Shown here: positions 56,079 to 64,000 of the stretch, in pieces | Position numbering within the stretch: position 1 is the first letter of the stretch | Layout of the letters: every line of letters starts with the position of its first letter | Made by a program: the position numbers and the translations under genes | The notes under the pieces: model-generated | The model's database searches: none | What the model saw: only the letters and a program-made list of their open reading frames with translations | What the model was told of the DNA's origin: nothing | Assembly (NCBI RefSeq): GCF_965137005.1 | Contig: NZ_CBCRXM010000003.1 | Span: 1 to 64,000 of the forward strand | Origin: Sphingomonas_O antarctica | Lineage (GTDB): Bacteria > Pseudomonadota > Alphaproteobacteria > Sphingomonadales > Sphingomonadaceae | Direction: 5' to 3' | Length of the DNA: 64,000 nt

Positions 56079-57131
56079 ATGACATCGGCATTTGAAGCTG
56101 CGGGCGATGCGATAAGCGGCGCGGTGTTCGGCCGCGCGGTCGAACCGTCGCACGGCGAAGCAGCAGGCGACGGGCACGGCCATTGTGCCAATTGCGGCAC
56201 GACGCTGATCGGCGGCTATTGCCATGCGTGTGGCCAGAATGCGCACGTCCATCGCACGATCGGCGGGATTGGTCACGAAATCGCCCACGGCGTGTTCCAT
56301 TTCGAAGGCAAGATCTGGCGCACCATCCCATTGCTGGCGTGGAAGCCGGGGGAGCTGACGCGCCGCTATATTCATGGCGAGCGGGCGCGCTTCGTCTCAC
56401 CGATGGCGCTGTTCCTGTTCGCCGTGTTCCTGACGTTCGCGGTGTTCGAAAGCGTTGGCGGCCCGATACGCGTCGGCAATGGTTCCGACCTGATGCATTA
56501 CGACATGGCCGTGGACATCGCCAAGGCACGCACCGACCTGGCGAATGCGCTGGCCACGCCGGTCCCGGCCGACGCCAAGGCTGCCCATAAGCGCGATGCG
56601 CATATCAAGGCTTTAAAAGCCGACATCGACGGCATGCAAAAGGGCCAGAACTATCTTAACGGCGAAGCCAGCGCGAGCGATGCCGCCAAGGATTTCAACG
56701 TCAATACCGGTTCGGCCGAGGCGGACAAGCGCATCACCGAAGCCCTCAAAAACCCCAAGCTGACGCTCTACAAGCTGCAATCGAGCGCGTATAAATACGC
56801 CTGGGCGATGATCGTTTTGTCATTGCCGTTCATGTGGCTGATGTTTCCGTTCCGCCGCGACGTGCACCTTTACGATCACGCGGTGTTCGTCACCTATTCG
56901 TTGTCGTCGGTGATGCTGTTGCTGATCCTGATGGCACTGGTCGCGCCGCTCGGGGTGCAGACCGGCTGGCTGTTGGCGCTGTTCCCGCTGCACTTGTTCA
57001 TCCAGCTGCGCGGTGCCTATCAGCTCAGGAAGCGGTCCGCGCTGTGGCGGACGATGGCGTTGCTCATTGCAGCGTTCATCGTCCTCACAGGATTTATTAC
57101 CTTGCTTCTGGTCCTCGGCCTGATGGCCTGA
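56079..57131 (+). CDS. DUF3667 zinc-ribbon membrane protein
   Basis: A protein of 350 residues. An N-terminal zinc ribbon (CANCGTTLIGGYCHACGQ, about 36-53, CxxC...CxxC) is followed by a DUF3667-type region (GHEIAHGVFHFEGKIWRTIP..ELTRRYIHGERARFVSPMAL). There is a first helix near 110-125, a charged helical loop (about 130-230, AKARTDLANALATPV) and three to four C-terminal helices. Function unknown. The 108 bp upstream contain a small TCCGT/ACGGA hairpin and no other gene. Confidence 0.85.
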   Translation: MTSAFEAAGDAISGAVFGRAVEPSHGEAAGDGHGHCANCGTTLIGGYCHACGQNAHVHRTIGGIGHEIAHGVFHFEGKIWRTIPLLAWKPGELTRRYIHGERARFVSPMALFLFAVFLTFAVFESVGGPIRVGNGSDLMHYDMAVDIAKARTDLANALATPVPADAKAAHKRDAHIKALKADIDGMQKGQNYLNGEASASDAAKDFNVNTGSAEADKRITEALKNPKLTLYKLQSSAYKYAWAMIVLSLPFMWLMFPFRRDVHLYDHAVFVTYSLSSVMLLLILMALVAPLGVQTGWLLALFPLHLFIQLRGAYQLRKRSALWRTMALLIAAFIVLTGFITLLLVLGLMA

Positions 57132-57773
57132 TCAACCTGCCGGCGGTGGCGGCGGCGGCATGTCGCCCATCGGCGCGCCGTGCATCCGACCCCCATGTTC
57201 ACGCATCTTCGCAGCCCATGCCTGCATCGCCGCGCGACGCTCTTCGGGTGTGACCGTGCCGTCATGGTTGGCGTCGAGCAGGTCGAACCGCTTCAGCGCG
57301 CCGCTGACGGCTTCCGCCTGGGAAATACGACCGTCCTTGTCGCCATCGGCCATCATCATATGCCCCGCGCCCGGTCCGCCATGATGCATCATCATGACGT
57401 GGTGACCCATCATCCGGTCGGGACCACCCGGCGCCGTAGGATGGCCGGCCATCATGCCATCCGGCCCAGCCGGGCGGGCGGTGAATTCTTCGCGACTGAC
57501 CGCGCCGTCGTGATTGGTGTCGAGCCGGTCGAACGCCCTGGCACGGTGCGCCGCCATGCGTGTCTCGGCAGCAGCGTGAATCTCGTCCGGCGTGACGAAC
57601 CCATCCTTGTTGATGTCGGCCAAGGCGAATTCGGCGCGCGCTTCCTGCTCCGCCTGGGTCCGCGTTACCGCCCGCGCCCATTCGGCCGCGGGTCCGCCGG
57701 CCATTTGCGCCAGCGCCGGAAGTGCCAATGTCGTCAGTCCCGCCGCAGTGGCGAGCAGCAAGGCCTTGAACAT
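57132..57773 (-). CDS. secreted protein with four EF-hand calcium-binding loops
   Basis: A protein of 213 residues starting at ATG 57773 with GAGGAG upstream. Signal peptide MFKALLLATAAGLTTLALPA. Four canonical 12-residue EF loops, D53-E64 (DINKDGFVTPDE), D85-E96 (DTNHDGAVSREE), D143-E154 (DGDKDGRISQAE) and D167-E178 (DANHDGTVTPEE), flank a Met/His/Gly-rich linker (MMGHHVMMMHHGGPGAGHMM) that could bind copper or other metals. The C-terminus ends in a proline run. Probably periplasmic calcium/metal binding. It abuts the DUF3667 stop with no gap. Confidence 0.9.
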   Translation of the reverse strand: MFKALLLATAAGLTTLALPALAQMAGGPAAEWARAVTRTQAEQEARAEFALADINKDGFVTPDEIHAAAETRMAAHRARAFDRLDTNHDGAVSREEFTARPAGPDGMMAGHPTAPGGPDRMMGHHVMMMHHGGPGAGHMMMADGDKDGRISQAEAVSGALKRFDLLDANHDGTVTPEERRAAMQAWAAKMREHGGRMHGAPMGDMPPPPPPAG

Positions 57774-57905
57774 TATTCCGCTCCTCGAATCCTGTGGCGC
57801 GAAGATGCCGCCGCCAAGCTGTATCGCGGTTGAACGCGTAACGAGGTGGCGCACTTGCGCCGCAATCCCTATCGGCCACGCCTGATTCGATTGCGGGAAG
57901 ACACT

Positions 57906-59144
57906 ATGAGCGACGTGACGCGGCCAGAAATCAACAAGGTGGTGCTGGCATTTTCGGGCGGGCTGGACACCAGCGTCATCCTCAAATGGCTGCAGCAGAC
58001 ATATCATTGCGAGGTCGTCACCTTCACCGCCGACCTCGGCCAGGGCGAAGAACTGGAACCGGCGCGGGCGAAGGCGCGGCTGATGGGCGTCAAGGAAGAG
58101 AATATCTTCATTGACGACCTGCGCGAGGAATTCGTTCGCGATTACGTGTTTCCGATGATGCGCGCCAACGCGCTGTACGAGGGGACGTATCTCCTCGGCA
58201 CGTCGATCGCGCGGCCGTTGATCGCCAAACGCCAGATCGAGATCGCCAGGATGGTCGGCGCCGATGCGGTCAGTCACGGCGCGACGGGCAAGGGCAACGA
58301 CCAGGTCCGTTTCGAACTCGGCTATTATGGGCTCAATCCCGACATCAAGGTCATCGCCCCGTGGCGCGAATGGGATTTGACCAGCCGCGAAGCGCTGATC
58401 GCGTTTGCCGAGGCGCACCAGATTCCGATCCCCCGCGACAAGCGTGGTGAATCCCCATTTTCGACCGATGCGAACCTGCTGCACACGTCGTCGGAAGGCA
58501 AAGTGCTTGAGGATCCCTGGGCCGAAGTTCCCGAATACGTCTTTTCGCGCACCAACAGTCCGGAGGAAGCGCCGGACACACCGCAATACATCACGATCGA
58601 TTTCGAACGTGGCGACGCGGTGGCGATCGATGGCGAAGGCTATTCGCCAGCATCGCTGCTCGCCAAGCTCAACGAGCTGGGCAAGACGCATGGTATCGGC
58701 CGCCTCGACCTGGTCGAGAACCGTTTCGTCGGCATGAAATCGCGCGGGATGTACGAAACGCCGGGCGGGACGATCCTCCACATCGCGCATCGCGGCGTGG
58801 AGAGCATCACGCTCGACAAGGGTGCAATGCACCTCAAGGACGAACTGGCGCCTCGTTATACCGAGATGATCTATAACGGCTTCTGGTTCACGCCCGAGCG
58901 GCGGATGCTGCAGGCGGCGATCGACCTTAGTCAGGAGAACGTCACGGGCACCGTGCGACTTAAGCTGTACAAGGGTTCGGCCACCGTCGTGGGGCGCAAG
59001 TCGCCGGTGCAGCACAATCTCTATTCGGCGGACATCGTCACGTTCGAGGACGACGCCGGGGCTTACGACCAGCGCGACGCCGAGGGCTTTATCAAGCTCA
59101 ACGCGCTGCGCCTGCGTTTGCTCGGCCGGCGCGAGGGGCTTTAG
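57906..59144 (+). CDS. argG: argininosuccinate synthase
   Basis: A protein of 412 residues. P-loop-like AFSGGLDTSVILKWL (SGGLDTS at 17-23), then LGTSIARPLIAKRQIEIA, VSHGATGKGNDQVRFEL, and GRLDLVENRFVGMKSRGMYETPGG. It joins citrulline and aspartate with ATP in arginine synthesis. ATG 57906 is chosen. Its stop overlaps that of the convergent P450 by 4 bp. Confidence 0.97.
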   Translation: MSDVTRPEINKVVLAFSGGLDTSVILKWLQQTYHCEVVTFTADLGQGEELEPARAKARLMGVKEENIFIDDLREEFVRDYVFPMMRANALYEGTYLLGTSIARPLIAKRQIEIARMVGADAVSHGATGKGNDQVRFELGYYGLNPDIKVIAPWREWDLTSREALIAFAEAHQIPIPRDKRGESPFSTDANLLHTSSEGKVLEDPWAEVPEYVFSRTNSPEEAPDTPQYITIDFERGDAVAIDGEGYSPASLLAKLNELGKTHGIGRLDLVENRFVGMKSRGMYETPGGTILHIAHRGVESITLDKGAMHLKDELAPRYTEMIYNGFWFTPERRMLQAAIDLSQENVTGTVRLKLYKGSATVVGRKSPVQHNLYSADIVTFEDDAGAYDQRDAEGFIKLNALRLRLLGRREGL

Positions 59145-60415
59145 GCCGCAGCGAAGCGGATCGGCAGGCGCTTCAATCCGCCGACGAAAGTCGACTCGAC
59201 CCGCGCCGGTTCGCCGGTGAGTTCAAGGCTGGTCAAGCGGGGGAGCAATTCCTCGAACAGGATGCGCATTTCCATGCGCGCGAGGTGCTGACCGAGGCAG
59301 ACATGCGCGCCATAGCCGAACGCGATCTGGTTGTTCGGCTTGCGGTCCGGATCGAACTCGTCCGGGCGCTCGATCGCCGCCGCATCGCGATTGCCGCTGA
59401 TATAGCACAACATCAGCCAGTCGCCCGCCGCGATCGCCTGGTCACCGATCACGGTATCTTCGGTCGCCGAGCGCATGAAATGCTGCACCGGCGTGGTCCA
59501 GCGGATCGCCTCGTCGATCAGCCCGGCAAAGTCGGCATCGGGCCGGCAATAACGGTCGAACAAAGCGGGAGACCTGGCCAGTTCCATGATCGCACCGGCG
59601 GTCGACGCGCTGGTCGTGTCGTGACCCGCCGTGGCGACGATCATGTAATAATCGTTGGTCTCGCGGTCGGGCAGCGGCTGGCCGTTGATCGTCGCCTGAG
59701 CGAGCACGGTCGCGATGTCATCGCGCGGCGCGGCGCGGCGGCTCTCGGTCAGCGCGCGGAAATAGCCGTAGAAATCGGCGATGACGTGCTGCAGCATCGC
59801 AATCGCCTGATCCGCCGAGGTGATCGCGGCGCGCGCACGGTTGAGTTCGGGATCGGTCGACCCGAATAATTGCTGCGTCAGCATCAGCATGCGCGGCTCG
59901 TCCTCGCGCGGCACGCCCAGCACGTTCATGATCACGCGTAACGGATAAAAAGCCGCGACATCGCGCGCGAAATCGATCTCGCGTGGGCCGGCGAGCATCG
60001 CATCGACGGTCTCGCGCGCGATCTCGCGCACCCGTGCCTCGATGGTGCGCAGATTCTTGGGCATGAACCAGCTCTGCGTCAGCAGCCGGTATTTCATGTG
60101 ATCGGGCGCATCCATCTGGACCAGACTGCGCACCAGATGGCCGTCGGGCTGAATCGCGCGCGCCAGTTTTTCGCCGTCCCGGTTGGTCAGAACGGTGGGG
60201 CGTATACCCGAAGCAAAACGCGCATTGTTGCGGCTGACCTCCAGAATGTCAGCATGGCGCGTCACCGCCCAGAATGGGTCGAACCCGTCGGCTTCGGCGA
60301 GCCCGACCGGCGCGTGGTCGCGGGCCCAGGCGAAGTTTTCGAGAAGACCGGTCCACTCGCCATAGGCTTTCGGACTGACCAACGAATCGGCGATTTCGGG
60401 TGGCAGCATGGTCAT
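59141..60415 (-). CDS. cytochrome P450
   Basis: A protein of 424 residues, soluble bacterial class. Heme-ligand loop FGYGAHVCLGQHLAR with Cys373; I-helix AGHDTTS (263-269) with the oxygen-activating Thr; ExxR in EAIR (302-305). No ferredoxin or reductase gene is adjacent, so electron donors are encoded elsewhere. The substrate is not predictable; related P450s oxidise terpenes or sterol-like compounds. A near-identical 24-nt direct repeat lies 15-95 bp upstream and is a candidate operator. Confidence 0.94.
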   Translation of the reverse strand: MTMLPPEIADSLVSPKAYGEWTGLLENFAWARDHAPVGLAEADGFDPFWAVTRHADILEVSRNNARFASGIRPTVLTNRDGEKLARAIQPDGHLVRSLVQMDAPDHMKYRLLTQSWFMPKNLRTIEARVREIARETVDAMLAGPREIDFARDVAAFYPLRVIMNVLGVPREDEPRMLMLTQQLFGSTDPELNRARAAITSADQAIAMLQHVIADFYGYFRALTESRRAAPRDDIATVLAQATINGQPLPDRETNDYYMIVATAGHDTTSASTAGAIMELARSPALFDRYCRPDADFAGLIDEAIRWTTPVQHFMRSATEDTVIGDQAIAAGDWLMLCYISGNRDAAAIERPDEFDPDRKPNNQIAFGYGAHVCLGQHLARMEMRILFEELLPRLTSLELTGEPARVESTFVGGLKRLPIRFAAA

Positions 60416-60430
60416 CGCGCGGTGGATCGA

Positions 60431-60510
60431 TTCACACGGTTCACATGTGCCAATGTCTTATCCTCCCGCTCGCTTCGTCGTGCCGGTTCACACGATTCAC
60501 ATGTGCCAAT
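60431..60510. repeat. 24-nt direct repeat pair upstream of the P450 gene
   Basis: TTCACACGGTTCACATGTG-CCAAT (60431-60454) and TTCACACGATTCACATGTG-CCAAT (60487-60510) differ at one base. Each copy has two TTCACA motifs 9 bp apart and the palindrome CACATGTG. The copies are 56 bp apart start to start. The gap 60416-60605 holds no gene. Either a pair of regulator sites for the P450 or a small dispersed repeat. Confidence 0.75.
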
Positions 60511-60605
60511 CATCTTGTCGACAAGCGCAAGTTGCAAGGACGGCGGCATGCCGCGAGGCTGGCACAACAAGAGGTGTGTAGGACAGCGAAATCGCGCAGC
60601 AGTTG

Positions 60606-62225
60606 TTACCGCCCCTTGAACAGTCCGCCCAAAATACCGCGCAGCAATTGCCCGCCGAGTTGCCCGGCAACCTGTCGGCCGACCGACGAGGCAACCGAGC
60701 GCGCCGCCGATTGCATCATCTTGTCGGCCAGCGACGGCTTGGCGGCCTCGCGCGCCACCGCTGCCGCTTCACGCGCCGCGGCGGCATCGGCCTGGGCCTT
60801 CACGCGCGCGGTGGCGAGCGCGGCTTGCGCCTGAGCCTTGGCGGTTTGCGCGTCGAGCTTGGCCTGTTCGGCGGCGGCCTTGGCCGCGTCGGTTTCCGCT
60901 TTGGATGCCGCCGCTGCTGCCGCCGCCTCGCCGGCCTTGGCGGACAGGAGTTCGGCGGCGGATTCGCGGTCGATCGCCTCGTCGTACTTGGCACCGATGC
61001 CGTCGGTCTGGATCATGACCTTGCGCTCTTCGGGCGTGATCGGTCCGACGCGGCTGCCCGGCGGCGCGATCAGCGTACGCTGAACCGGCGCGGGCGAGCC
61101 ATCGGGCTGAAGCAGCGAAACCAACGCCTCACCGATCTTCAATTCGGTGATAACGGTCGCGACATCGACATCGGGGTTGGCGCGGAAGGTCGTCGCCGCC
61201 GCGCGCACCGCTGCCTGATCGCGCGGGGTGAAGGCGTTCAACTTGTGCTGGATGCGGTTGTTGAGTTGCGCCGCGACGGCATCGGGCACGTCGATGGGGT
61301 TTTGAGTGATGAAATAGACGCCGACGCCTTTGGAGCGGATCAGGCGGACGACCTGTTCGATCTTGTCGAGCAATGCCTTTGGCGCATCGTCGAACAGGAG
61401 ATGCGCCTCGTCGAAGAAAAAGCACAGCACCGGCTTGTCCGGATCGCCAATCTCGGGAAGCGTCTCGAACAGCTCGCTCAGCAACCACAACAGAAACGTG
61501 GCGTAGAGCTTCGGGCTCGCCATCAATTTGTCGGCAGCGAGGATGTTCACCACGCCGCGCCCGCTATCGTCGAGCGCGATCAGGTCATGCAGGTCGAGCG
61601 CGGGTTCGCCGAAGAAATGCTCGCCGCCCTGGCTGCGCAATTGGAGCAGCGAGCGCTGGATCGCACCGACGCTCATTTTGGAGACGTTGCCGTAGGTGAT
61701 CGTCAACTCGTCGGCGCGTTCGGCACAGGCGGTGAGCATCGCGCCGAGATCGTCAAGGTCGAGCAGCAGCAGCCCGTCCTTGTCGGCGACGTGGAAGGCG
61801 ATTTCGAGCACGCCCGACTGAACGTCGTTCAAGTCCATCAGCCGCGCGAGGAGCAACGGCCCCATCTCGCTGACCGTCGTGCGGACGGGATGGCCCTGTT
61901 CGCCGAACAGGTCCCAGAACTGCACCGGATTGTCGTGATATTTCCACGCCGCGTCGCCAACATCGGCGGCGCGCGCGGCAAAGATTTCGTGGTTCTTGCC
62001 GGTCGGCGATCCGGCCATGGCGATGCCTGACAAATCGCCCTTTACGTCCGCAATGAAGGTCGGCACGCCCGCCGCCGACAGCCCTTCGACGATGGTCTGC
62101 AGCGTCACCGTCTTGCCGGTCCCGGTCGCCCCCGCGATCAGGCCGTGGCGGTTGGCGCGCTTCAATTGGAGCGCCTGGGGGTTAGCGCCGCCCGAGGCCG
62201 CGCCGATAAAGATGCTGTCGGTCAT
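60606..62225 (-). CDS. HerA-like ATPase (DUF853 family)
   Basis: A protein of 539 residues. Walker A GATGTGKT (32-39), FIADVKGDLSGIA, Walker B CFFFDEAHLLF, and YFITQNPIDVPDAVAAQLNNRIQHKL are typical of the HerA-related DUF853 ATPases, whose cellular job is not firmly known. A long Ala/Lys/Gln coiled-coil tail (about 425-505, AAAAAAASKAETDAAKAAAE...) ends in a Gly/Leu-rich piece (GQLGGQLLRGILGGLFKG). No NurA nuclease is next to it, so a direct DNA-end-resection role is doubtful. Confidence 0.88.
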   Translation of the reverse strand: MTDSIFIGAASGGANPQALQLKRANRHGLIAGATGTGKTVTLQTIVEGLSAAGVPTFIADVKGDLSGIAMAGSPTGKNHEIFAARAADVGDAAWKYHDNPVQFWDLFGEQGHPVRTTVSEMGPLLLARLMDLNDVQSGVLEIAFHVADKDGLLLLDLDDLGAMLTACAERADELTITYGNVSKMSVGAIQRSLLQLRSQGGEHFFGEPALDLHDLIALDDSGRGVVNILAADKLMASPKLYATFLLWLLSELFETLPEIGDPDKPVLCFFFDEAHLLFDDAPKALLDKIEQVVRLIRSKGVGVYFITQNPIDVPDAVAAQLNNRIQHKLNAFTPRDQAAVRAAATTFRANPDVDVATVITELKIGEALVSLLQPDGSPAPVQRTLIAPPGSRVGPITPEERKVMIQTDGIGAKYDEAIDRESAAELLSAKAGEAAAAAAASKAETDAAKAAAEQAKLDAQTAKAQAQAALATARVKAQADAAAAREAAAVAREAAKPSLADKMMQSAARSVASSVGRQVAGQLGGQLLRGILGGLFKGR

Positions 62226-62265
62226 GCCCCGAGCCTAGGCTTAGCCCAAGCCCGGGGAAAGAGGC

Positions 62266-63807
62266 CTATTTTGCCGGCTTGAGCTTGATCGGCACGTATT
62301 GCGGCTGGGCGCTGCCACGACGGGCATAGACCAGCACGTTCGACCGCCCCGCCGCGCGAGCGGCGTTGACCGCCGCCGCCACGTCGGCACCCGAAACGAC
62401 GGGGCGTTGATTGATCTGCAGAATCACGTCGCCGCGCTTCAAGCCCTTGGCCGACGCGTCGCTCGACGGATCGGCACCCGAGATGACGACGCCCTGCGTC
62501 CCTTCCGGAACACCAATCTGGCGGGCGATGATCGCGGTCAGCGGCTGGACCGTCAGGCCCAGTGCGTTGGTTGCCGCGACCGTGTCGGCCTGCTGGTCGT
62601 CACCGCCCAGCGTGCCATCGTCGCCCTGCTGTTGCTGGTTGAACCCGGCGAGTGCCTCTTCCGACGGTCGCTCGATCAGCGTCGCGACAACCGACAGGCG
62701 CTTGCCGTCGCGGATCAGTTCGATCGGCACCTTGCTGCCGACGGGCAAATTGGCGACGATGAACGACAAGCTTTCGTCGGGCGTCACGTCGCGGCCGTTG
62801 ACCTTGACGATCACGTCGCCCTGTTTGATCCCGGCGCGCATCGCGGGCTGGCCGGGCTCGACCCCCCCGACGAATTCACCGCGATTCTTGGGCAGGCCCA
62901 GCGCATCGGCCATGCCGTCGTCGAGCTGGCGGATCTGGATGCCGAGATAGCCGCGCTTGATCTTCGCGCCACCGCGCAGTTGATCGACGATCGGCTTGGC
63001 CAGTTCGGCGGGGATCGCGAAACCGATGCCGACATTACCACCCGAAGGCGAGAAGATCATCGAATTGATGCCGATGACGTTGCCGTTGAGGTCGAACATC
63101 GGCCCGCCCGAATTGCCCGAATTGATCGCGGCATCGGTCTGGATGAAGCGATCGAACGGACCGCCGTTGATGCTGCGGTGGATCGCCGAGACGATGCCGG
63201 CGGTCACGGTGCCGCCAAGGCCGTAAGGCTGGCCGATGGCGACGACCCAGTCGCCGACGCGCGAATTCGCCGAGTCGCCGAAACGGACGAACGGCAGGTT
63301 CGCGCCATCGATCTTCAAGACGGCGAGGTCGGACGTCGCGTCGCGCCCGATCAGCCGCGCCTGATATTCCTTGCGGTCACTCATCGTCACCGTGATCTGG
63401 CCGACCGGCGCATTGTTCGCCTGTCCGCCCGAAATGACGTGATTGTTGGTGACGATGTAACCGTCGGCGGAGATGATGAAGCCCGAGCCGAGCGAGGTCT
63501 GCTCACGCGTCACCGGCTGCCCGCCGCCGCTGCCGCCGCCGAACAGGTCACCGAATGGCGTGCCGGCGAACGGGTTGGTCTGCGCTGCCACCTTGACCTG
63601 GCTGGTGGTCGAGATGTTGACCACTGCCGGCTGCAGCTTGGCGACCATGTCGGCAAAGCTCATCGGCGCGCCGACCTTGGGCGCGGCGGCCGAGATGGCG
63701 CCGGGCTCGTTTTGCGCGGTCTGCGCCGACGACGGGGTCTGCATCAGCATCGTCGCAGCGGTGCCGGCGACCAGCGCCAGGGCAGTCATGGGATAGGCGT
63801 AACGCAT
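62266..63807 (-). CDS. degP: Do-family periplasmic serine protease (DegP/HtrA)
   Basis: A protein of 513 residues from ATG 63807 with GAGGA upstream. Signal sequence, then a trypsin-like domain with His123 (VTNNHVISGG), Asp160 (ATSDLAVLKI) and Ser233 (NSGNSGGPMF). Two PDZ domains follow (about 290-390 starting RGYLGIQIRQLDD, and about 415-510 with GLTVQPLTAIIARQIGVPEG). A Gly-rich LA-loop lies near 84-98. It degrades or refolds misfolded envelope proteins. It lies 69 bp downstream of hflC, the common alphaproteobacterial hflK-hflC-degP order. Confidence 0.97.
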   Translation of the reverse strand: MRYAYPMTALALVAGTAATMLMQTPSSAQTAQNEPGAISAAAPKVGAPMSFADMVAKLQPAVVNISTTSQVKVAAQTNPFAGTPFGDLFGGGSGGGQPVTREQTSLGSGFIISADGYIVTNNHVISGGQANNAPVGQITVTMSDRKEYQARLIGRDATSDLAVLKIDGANLPFVRFGDSANSRVGDWVVAIGQPYGLGGTVTAGIVSAIHRSINGGPFDRFIQTDAAINSGNSGGPMFDLNGNVIGINSMIFSPSGGNVGIGFAIPAELAKPIVDQLRGGAKIKRGYLGIQIRQLDDGMADALGLPKNRGEFVGGVEPGQPAMRAGIKQGDVIVKVNGRDVTPDESLSFIVANLPVGSKVPIELIRDGKRLSVVATLIERPSEEALAGFNQQQQGDDGTLGGDDQQADTVAATNALGLTVQPLTAIIARQIGVPEGTQGVVISGADPSSDASAKGLKRGDVILQINQRPVVSGADVAAAVNAARAAGRSNVLVYARRGSAQPQYVPIKLKPAK

Positions 63808-63876
63808 CTAAAGCAATCCTCGCATCTATTCTTCAGGCGCGCGCTTCGCGCCACACGGCTGAATGCCGATTGAACA

Positions 63877-64000
63877 TCATTTACCACCCCCGCGGAACTG
63901 GCGAAGGTAATCGTTGCTGGGCGACAGGATGATCGACGCGCCACCCTGGGGCGACGAGCCGTCAGTGCCGAAGGTCCGTTCATACGACTGCATCGCGCGA
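63877..64000 (-). CDS. hflC: HflC-like protease modulator, C-terminal fragment (cut by window edge)
   Basis: The last 40 or so codons of a minus-strand gene enter from the right edge: AMQSYERTFGTDGSSPQGGA...IILSPSNDYLRQFRGGGK, stop at 63877. RAY/MQSYE..(V)LSPxxxxxRxF is the ending of HflC/SPFH-family proteins. The position directly before degP supports it. HflK-HflC form a membrane cage around FtsH. The intergenic hairpin GGCGCG/CGCGCC (63836-63841/63847-63852) lies between it and degP. Confidence 0.8.
   Translation of the reverse strand, partial: RAMQSYERTFGTDGSSPQGGASIILSPSNDYLRQFRGGGK

Noticed and set aside
57774..59015. Upstream continuation of the EF-hand frame across argG
   Set aside because: The frame is open only because argG lies opposite; a signal peptide with a good ribosome binding site marks the true start at 57773.
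60431..60510. CRISPR array
   Set aside because: Only two repeats, a single unlike spacing and no cas genes anywhere in the window.

Overview
This window looks like chromosomal DNA from a GC-rich alphaproteobacterium of the Sphingomonas type. That is an inference from four things: the gene content, a PEPxxWA-CTERM protein, a large TonB-dependent receptor, and abundant short palindromic repeats of the kind common in sphingomonads. No rRNA genes and no CRISPR array were seen. Apart from a transposase tail at the left edge, no complete insertion sequence is present.

Layout. (1) 1-1900: tail of an IS630-type transposase, a MazE/MazF-like toxin-antitoxin pair invaded by palindromic repeats, and two overlapping small genes, the second with a helix-turn-helix. 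(2) 2000-20000: tRNA-Trp, secE, nusG, then rplJ-rplL and rpoB-rpoC. This transcription/translation locus is broken up. rplK and rplA are missing from their usual place after nusG, which instead holds an elaborate inverted-repeat element, a CsbD-like gene, a TPP-dependent enzyme and a TonB-dependent receptor with an in-frame stop. rplL and rpoB are separated by about 2 kb. (3) 20000-24250: a PEP-CTERM secreted protein, a TauE/SafE permease, dgt and a TPR/SPOR protein. (4) 24280-42770, minus strand: a complete dcw division and wall cluster in the order mraZ-rsmH-ftsL-ftsI-murE-murF-mraY-murD-ftsW-murG-murC-murB-ddl-ftsQ-ftsA-ftsZ. Almost every junction has a 1-13 bp start/stop overlap. (5) 43000-51800: a phasin with a likely PhaR operator, an S8 peptidase, clpS, a Crp/Fnr regulator divergent from murA across an FNR-like box, maiA, a thiolase-like gene and zapE. 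(6) 51700-57800: a second TauE/SafE permease, a DUF1223 lipoprotein, a cytochrome b / molybdopterin oxidoreductase pair, a cyclopropane-fatty-acid-synthase-like methyltransferase, a DUF3667 zinc-ribbon membrane protein and a four-EF-hand secreted protein. (7) 57900-64000: argG, a cytochrome P450 preceded by a near-perfect tandem repeat, a HerA-like ATPase, a DegP/HtrA protease and the tail of hflC.

How the genes work together. The dcw cluster, together with murA 5 kb away, encodes UDP-MurNAc-pentapeptide synthesis (MurA, MurB, MurC-F, Ddl), the lipid-linked steps (MraY, MurG), the septal synthase (FtsW, FtsI) and the divisome core (FtsL, FtsQ, FtsA, FtsZ). The SPOR protein lies directly downstream of ftsZ, and ZapE lies elsewhere in the window. 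RNA polymerase beta and beta-prime sit with their elongation factor NusG.

The most unusual signal is the palindromic repeats. One 24-nt unit (GTCRCCCCGGCG-NNN-GCCGGGGCC type) and a related CCCCGGA-cttga-TCCGGGG unit lie inside reading frames: murD, murB and a membrane protein gene. A different twin-hairpin unit extends the start of mazF. A 233-bp element after nusG is an inverted pair of three-hairpin modules whose stems differ between arms while staying paired. This resembles the protein-invading palindromic elements of Rickettsia, here in essential genes of a free-living type of genome.
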